Shown piece by piece: positions 60,493 to 64,000 of a stretch of DNA of 64,000 bases. Source of the stretch: Candidatus Gastranaerophilales bacterium (GTDB lineage: Bacteria > Cyanobacteriota > Vampirovibrionia > Gastranaerophilales > Gastranaerophilaceae); the NCBI GenBank assembly GCA_900768915.1, contig CAAGEQ010000033.1:3578-67577 (forward strand), given 5' to 3'. The stretch's first letter is position 1; every line of letters begins with the position of its first letter. The notes under the pieces were generated by a model that saw nothing but the letters and a program-made list of their open reading frames with translations, was not told the origin of the DNA and made no database searches. Made by a program: the position numbers and the translations under genes.

Positions 60493-63471
60493 TTATAAAG
60501 TAATGCCATGTGCTTTACATAAAATATCAAGTTCATTCATTTTTTGAACAACATCTTTTGACAAAGAATTTATTTCTAATTCTTTATTCAATTCAAATGC
60601 TTTTTGATAAAGTTGGTGTGCTTTCACAAGATTTTCTTGTTTGTTTTCAGAGGTGTCAACCATTTCACGTTGACAATCACCTGACATCATATACAATTTT
60701 GCTAATTGATATTTAATATCATAACCTTTTGCAATTGTTAAAGCCCTATCTATATAAATTCTTGCAGAATCGTAATCTTTTAATGATAAATATATTCTAC
60801 AAATCAATTTATCAAACAATAAAGCAAAATAATGGTTACAAATTTCAGGTTTTTGAGAAATGCTCAATGCCTTTGTTGCTATTTCTAATGCTTGTTGCTT
60901 GTCAACCATAATTGTCGCTTCAGCAGTTAAATACCAACCTAACAAAACACCAACCGCATTTTTTTCCTTTGCAAAATATTCTATTTGTTTCGTATAAATA
61001 CTAATTGCATTTTGTACTGATTGAGTATGCAATACAATTTTTCCTAAAATTAATTTTGATATATTTTTTGTAAATTTATCATTTATATTATCAGCAAAAG
61101 TTGCTATCTTAAACAATTCATCAATTTCAATATTATCTCTATCAGTAAAGAATTTATTCAACAAACTAATTAAATTTAATCTTGAAACAACAAAAGAATT
61201 TATTACATCTGAATTTTGGTAAATTTCAAAAATGTCATTTAATATTTTATTAGACATTTTGATATTACCCTTAATTGTATTAGCCAAAGCCAACTCTAAT
61301 TGTAGATTACAAGCGAATTGCCTATCTTGAATATTATTGCCTTCCAATATTTTAAATACTTCTGCAACAACTTTAAATGCCCTATCATTACCTTGCCTTG
61401 TTAAAGCTTTTGATAATTCAAATAACGTTGAAAGCCAAGTTTCAAAAACTTCTTGTTCACTTACAATTTTATATTTAGAAGATTTTTTTGCTAAAGTTGC
61501 TTCTATAATTGGAATAACTTCATTTTCTGCAATACTAACAACTTCACCGAAATTTCCAATCATATTTAATGCTTTCAATTTACGGGATTTAATTAATGCA
61601 ACTTCTATTGAAAGTGGATTATCAAATTTGTTTATTACACTATCAACACATTCTATAACACCATAATAATTTTCTGTTTTCATTGCACAAGATGCAATAT
61701 AACCTAATAAATCAATTTCTTCATATTTTGTTATACCTTCAACATTTAAAGCATTTGTAAGAAATTTAATTGCTTCTTTAGGATTTGTTGCTTCTAATAA
61801 TTTACCACTCTGTACGTAAATATTCTTTTTTATATTTTCCGAAGACTTTATAACATTATTCTCAACAATTTCTAAAATTTGTTTTTGAGCAGTAACAAAC
61901 AAATCTGTATCACCAATATATGAGGCAGTCTGAACACCTGCAGTCCAAATACTTAAATATTGTTGAGTATAACCCATATCTTTTGCTATAAAACTTAAAA
62001 CTGCAAGTGATGACAAATGGTAATTTTGTAATAATACAAACATTTGTTCACAAACTTCTTTATAATTATCTTTATCTTTTTTACATTCGTCAAGAATAAT
62101 TGCCCATAGATCAACACTCTTAAATTCATAAGTAACATTAGTAACTGCAACCAAATAGTTTAATTTTGTAAGTTTATTTAAAATTAAATCAAGTTGTTCT
62201 AATTCTATATCATTAAACATATTTAAAATAATTGGATTAGATTTGCAACCAAGTATAGCAATTGCCATTAAAACTTTATAAGCAATTTTATCTTCTGTAC
62301 GCAACAAACTCAATCTTTCATAAATTACGTCTTTTATAACTTGAGGAATTGCAAAAGGTAAACCATTACGTTGTTTATCAGCAACAAGATTAATTATCTG
62401 TTCAAAATTAGCAGGGTTACCTTGAGAATACTTATAAATTAAATTCTTTTGTTCAATAGATAATTCCAAATTTTTATATTTATCAAGTATTGGAACTAAT
62501 TGTTCTCGTGTCAAAGGTGCAATTGTTATATTTTCATAATTCTTTTCTGACAAGTTGTTGTTTGGCACACAAACTATTGCAGAACGAGGTTTTGAGAATG
62601 TAATTACAAATGTTGTGTTTGAAATAATATCAGGAGTATCTATAATCTTGTTAATAAATTCTTTTGACATTTCATCTATATCTGAAAAGTTATCAACAAC
62701 AAATACAATCTCCATTGATTGAGAAATTATTCTAAATATTTTTAATAAAATATTAAATGTGTTTTCTTTATTTGAATGAATATTTTTAAATTCACCAAAT
62801 TTTTCTGGATATAAGAAATTTATAAAATCAAAAATTTCTTCATTTGTCATGTCTGGAAAATCTTGTTTAAAAAACTTTATGGATTCTTTTTTCAAATTTT
62901 CCAAATCAATACAAAAATTATTAAGATTTAACAAATTCAATAACACATCTTGAAAATATCCAAATGGTGTTAATTTTGTATGAGGTGAGCACTTGCCTGT
63001 AAGCCAAACAATACCATTTTCTTTCAATTCTGTTGATACAAATCTAATAACAAGATTTTTACCAACACCACTTTCACCATTAACTGATATAACCTTTATT
63101 TCAGGATTCAAAACACATTCTTTTAATTTATCTTTTGCATTTTTTTGCGTGTAATATACTGCCTCATATTTAGGCATAGTATCAATTACAGTATTTTTTC
63201 TTTGTACAGTTTTTTCTTCAACAACTGTTTGTTCTTGATGATTTTTAGTTAAAAAAGCACCACATCTACGACAAGTTGTAGCCTTGCTAGTATTTGTAGC
63301 ACCACAATTTGGACAAGTTTTAAGCAACTCAAAACCACAATTTTTACATTTGTGAGCAGTAACTAAATTATGAGTCTTACAATTAGGACAAATACGCCCT
63401 ACACGTGCACCACAATTAGAGCATTTCAAACTATTCTCTTTTAATTCAGTTTTACATTTTGGACATAACAT
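60493..63471 (-). CDS. triple zinc-ribbon, AAA/STAND NTPase and TPR protein, 992 aa
   Basis: Three four-Cys zinc ribbons (Cys 3-6-17-20, 28-31-42-45, 53-56-67-70) open the protein. A linker follows, then a NTPase domain starting near residue 100, with the P-loop NGESGVGKNLVIRF at 131-144 (Asn replaces the Ser or Thr after Lys) and MEIVFVVDNFSDIDEMSKEF as Walker B. The remaining 550 residues are helical TPR-like repeats. The order resembles the large adenylate-cyclase and MalT-type STAND regulators, with the zinc ribbons as an unusual sensor or nucleic-acid end. No DNA-binding domain is visible. Its ribosome site is AGGTACC. First gene of the minus-strand group that includes the TPR protein, lipoprotein and export ATPase. 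Confidence 0.75.
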   Translation of the reverse strand: MLCPKCKTELKENSLKCSNCGARVGRICPNCKTHNLVTAHKCKNCGFELLKTCPNCGATNTSKATTCRRCGAFLTKNHQEQTVVEEKTVQRKNTVIDTMPKYEAVYYTQKNAKDKLKECVLNPEIKVISVNGESGVGKNLVIRFVSTELKENGIVWLTGKCSPHTKLTPFGYFQDVLLNLLNLNNFCIDLENLKKESIKFFKQDFPDMTNEEIFDFINFLYPEKFGEFKNIHSNKENTFNILLKIFRIISQSMEIVFVVDNFSDIDEMSKEFINKIIDTPDIISNTTFVITFSKPRSAIVCVPNNNLSEKNYENITIAPLTREQLVPILDKYKNLELSIEQKNLIYKYSQGNPANFEQIINLVADKQRNGLPFAIPQVIKDVIYERLSLLRTEDKIAYKVLMAIAILGCKSNPIILNMFNDIELEQLDLILNKLTKLNYLVAVTNVTYEFKSVDLWAIILDECKKDKDNYKEVCEQMFVLLQNYHLSSLAVLSFIAKDMGYTQQYLSIWTAGVQTASYIGDTDLFVTAQKQILEIVENNVIKSSENIKKNIYVQSGKLLEATNPKEAIKFLTNALNVEGITKYEEIDLLGYIASCAMKTENYYGVIECVDSVINKFDNPLSIEVALIKSRKLKALNMIGNFGEVVSIAENEVIPIIEATLAKKSSKYKIVSEQEVFETWLSTLFELSKALTRQGNDRAFKVVAEVFKILEGNNIQDRQFACNLQLELALANTIKGNIKMSNKILNDIFEIYQNSDVINSFVVSRLNLISLLNKFFTDRDNIEIDELFKIATFADNINDKFTKNISKLILGKIVLHTQSVQNAISIYTKQIEYFAKEKNAVGVLLGWYLTAEATIMVDKQQALEIATKALSISQKPEICNHYFALLFDKLICRIYLSLKDYDSARIYIDRALTIAKGYDIKYQLAKLYMMSGDCQREMVDTSENKQENLVKAHQLYQKAFELNKELEINSLSKDVVQKMNELDILCKAHGITL

Positions 63472-63627
63472 TTATATTTGGTACCTATAAAAATCAAACT
63501 TTTAATAAAAATGTTTAATTCTCCGTTTATATAATAACATATTTTTTGCAAAGAAGTTATATAATCACAACTTAAATCAATCAAATGGAGTACAAAAATT
63601 TCATTAAATAATATCAATACAAACAAA

Positions 63628-63653
63628 AAAAGAGCCTTTAAAAAGACTCTTTT
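63628..63653 (-). terminator. terminator of tRNA-Pro
   Basis: AAAAGAG pairs with CTCTTTT around an inner CTTT/AAAG stem. T-rich on the minus strand. Confidence 0.7.
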
Positions 63654-63660
63654 AAAATGG

Positions 63661-63734
63661 TCGGGATGACACGATTCGAACGTGCGACCCCTTCGTCCCA
63701 AGCGAAGTGCGCTACCAAGCTGCGCCACATCCCG
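63661..63734 (-). tRNA. tRNA-Pro (anticodon TGG)
   Basis: Acceptor CGGGATG/CATCCCG with discriminator A, anticodon loop CTTGGGA in stem CTTCG/CGAAG, T arm GCACG-TTCGAAT-CGTGT. 74 bases on the minus strand. CCA is not encoded. Unlike the two other tRNAs here, it has no duplicated 3' end nearby. Confidence 0.94.
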
Positions 63735-63993
63735 ACACAAGGACTGCATCTCTACAAGATTTATTTTATATTAAACATAATTCACGGTCAAGGAGATTTT
63801 TAAAATATTTTTAATTAGTATAAAAACTCTTTCAAAAAGTACAGATATAATAACAACCTAAAACCATGTCGAACTCAATGATGACATGCATTTTAGCAAT
63901 GTAACGAAATGTTAAATAAGCAATAAAAAAAGTCAATTATCATACTCAAATAATCTTTATATAAATACGGGGAATTATTTAGGGGATTTTAAT

Positions 63994-64000
63994 ATGAGTA
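63994..64000 (+). CDS. start of a further gene, cut by window
   Basis: The last bases hold AGGGGATTTTAAT and then ATGAGTA. A good ribosome site and start codon, but only two codons are visible. Identity unknown. Confidence 0.4.

Noticed and set aside
63441..63749. Open frame over tRNA-Pro on the minus strand
   Set aside because: It contains the whole tRNA-Pro gene and overlaps the start of the zinc-ribbon protein gene in another frame.
1..64000. CRISPR arrays, transposons or a replication origin
   Set aside because: No regularly spaced repeats, transposase frames, DnaA-box clusters or dnaA/dnaN genes were seen.

Overview
The window is AT-rich bacterial chromosome. Gene content and style point to a fermentative, gut-type non-photosynthetic relative of the cyanobacteria (Melainabacteria/Vampirovibrionia, probably order Gastranaerophilales). 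This placement is an inference from a pyruvate phosphate dikinase, a flavodiiron protein, an AsmA-like protein implying a double membrane, many TPR proteins, an N-terminal FTG-like tag on several unrelated proteins, and the lack of any complete respiratory complex. No 16S gene is present to confirm it. No transposase, integrase, CRISPR array or prophage was found.

Layout. 0-9.9 kb: accessory genes, namely a clipped gene, a secreted HExxH protein, a secreted GH13 enzyme, a YvlD-type membrane protein, a cupin, a PAS histidine kinase, a PPC-domain protein, an acetyltransferase, and two large or unusual proteins of unknown function. 10-15 kb: a DHH phosphoesterase, then a minus-strand polysaccharide operon (two GT2 glycosyltransferases, UDP-glucose dehydrogenase, a dead glycosyltransferase) and an XRE regulator with a clear promoter and operator. 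15.4-18 kb: a gene-poor stretch with two decayed genes, tRNA-Met and tRNA-Ser, a small basic protein and a second HExxH paralog. Both tRNAs have their 3' ends duplicated about 200 bp downstream, and both spacers carry the same kind of hairpin element. 18.7-36 kb: a small protein gene, AsmA-like protein, flavodiiron protein diverging from carbonic anhydrase, ppdK, a catalytically dead HD-GYP protein, an alanine symporter, lpd-lipA, an HNH protein, a PHP phosphatase and trpS.

36.6-50.3 kb is housekeeping: ilvE, a three-gene TPR/glycosyltransferase operon, pheA diverging from holA-holB, and a seven-gene minus-strand operon (transketolase C-half, ftsE, ftsX, an isochorismatase-like hydrolase, folK, a BaiN-type flavoprotein, mrnC) diverging from gatB. 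50.3-54.9 kb: a lone NuoC-like protein, an XRE regulator followed by an orphan DNA methyltransferase, and a nanE-nanK operon that also holds a UbiA-type prenyltransferase. 55-63.5 kb: two proteins sharing an N-terminal motif around SYNAVQ, then a minus-strand group with a triple zinc-ribbon NTPase/TPR protein, a secreted TPR protein, a lipoprotein and a FliI/SctN-type export ATPase. tRNA-Pro and the first bases of a further gene close the window.

The best leads are the tRNA-tail duplications with their shared hairpin element, the recurring N-terminal tags on otherwise unrelated proteins, and the export ATPase sitting outside any flagellar operon beside TPR and lipoprotein genes.
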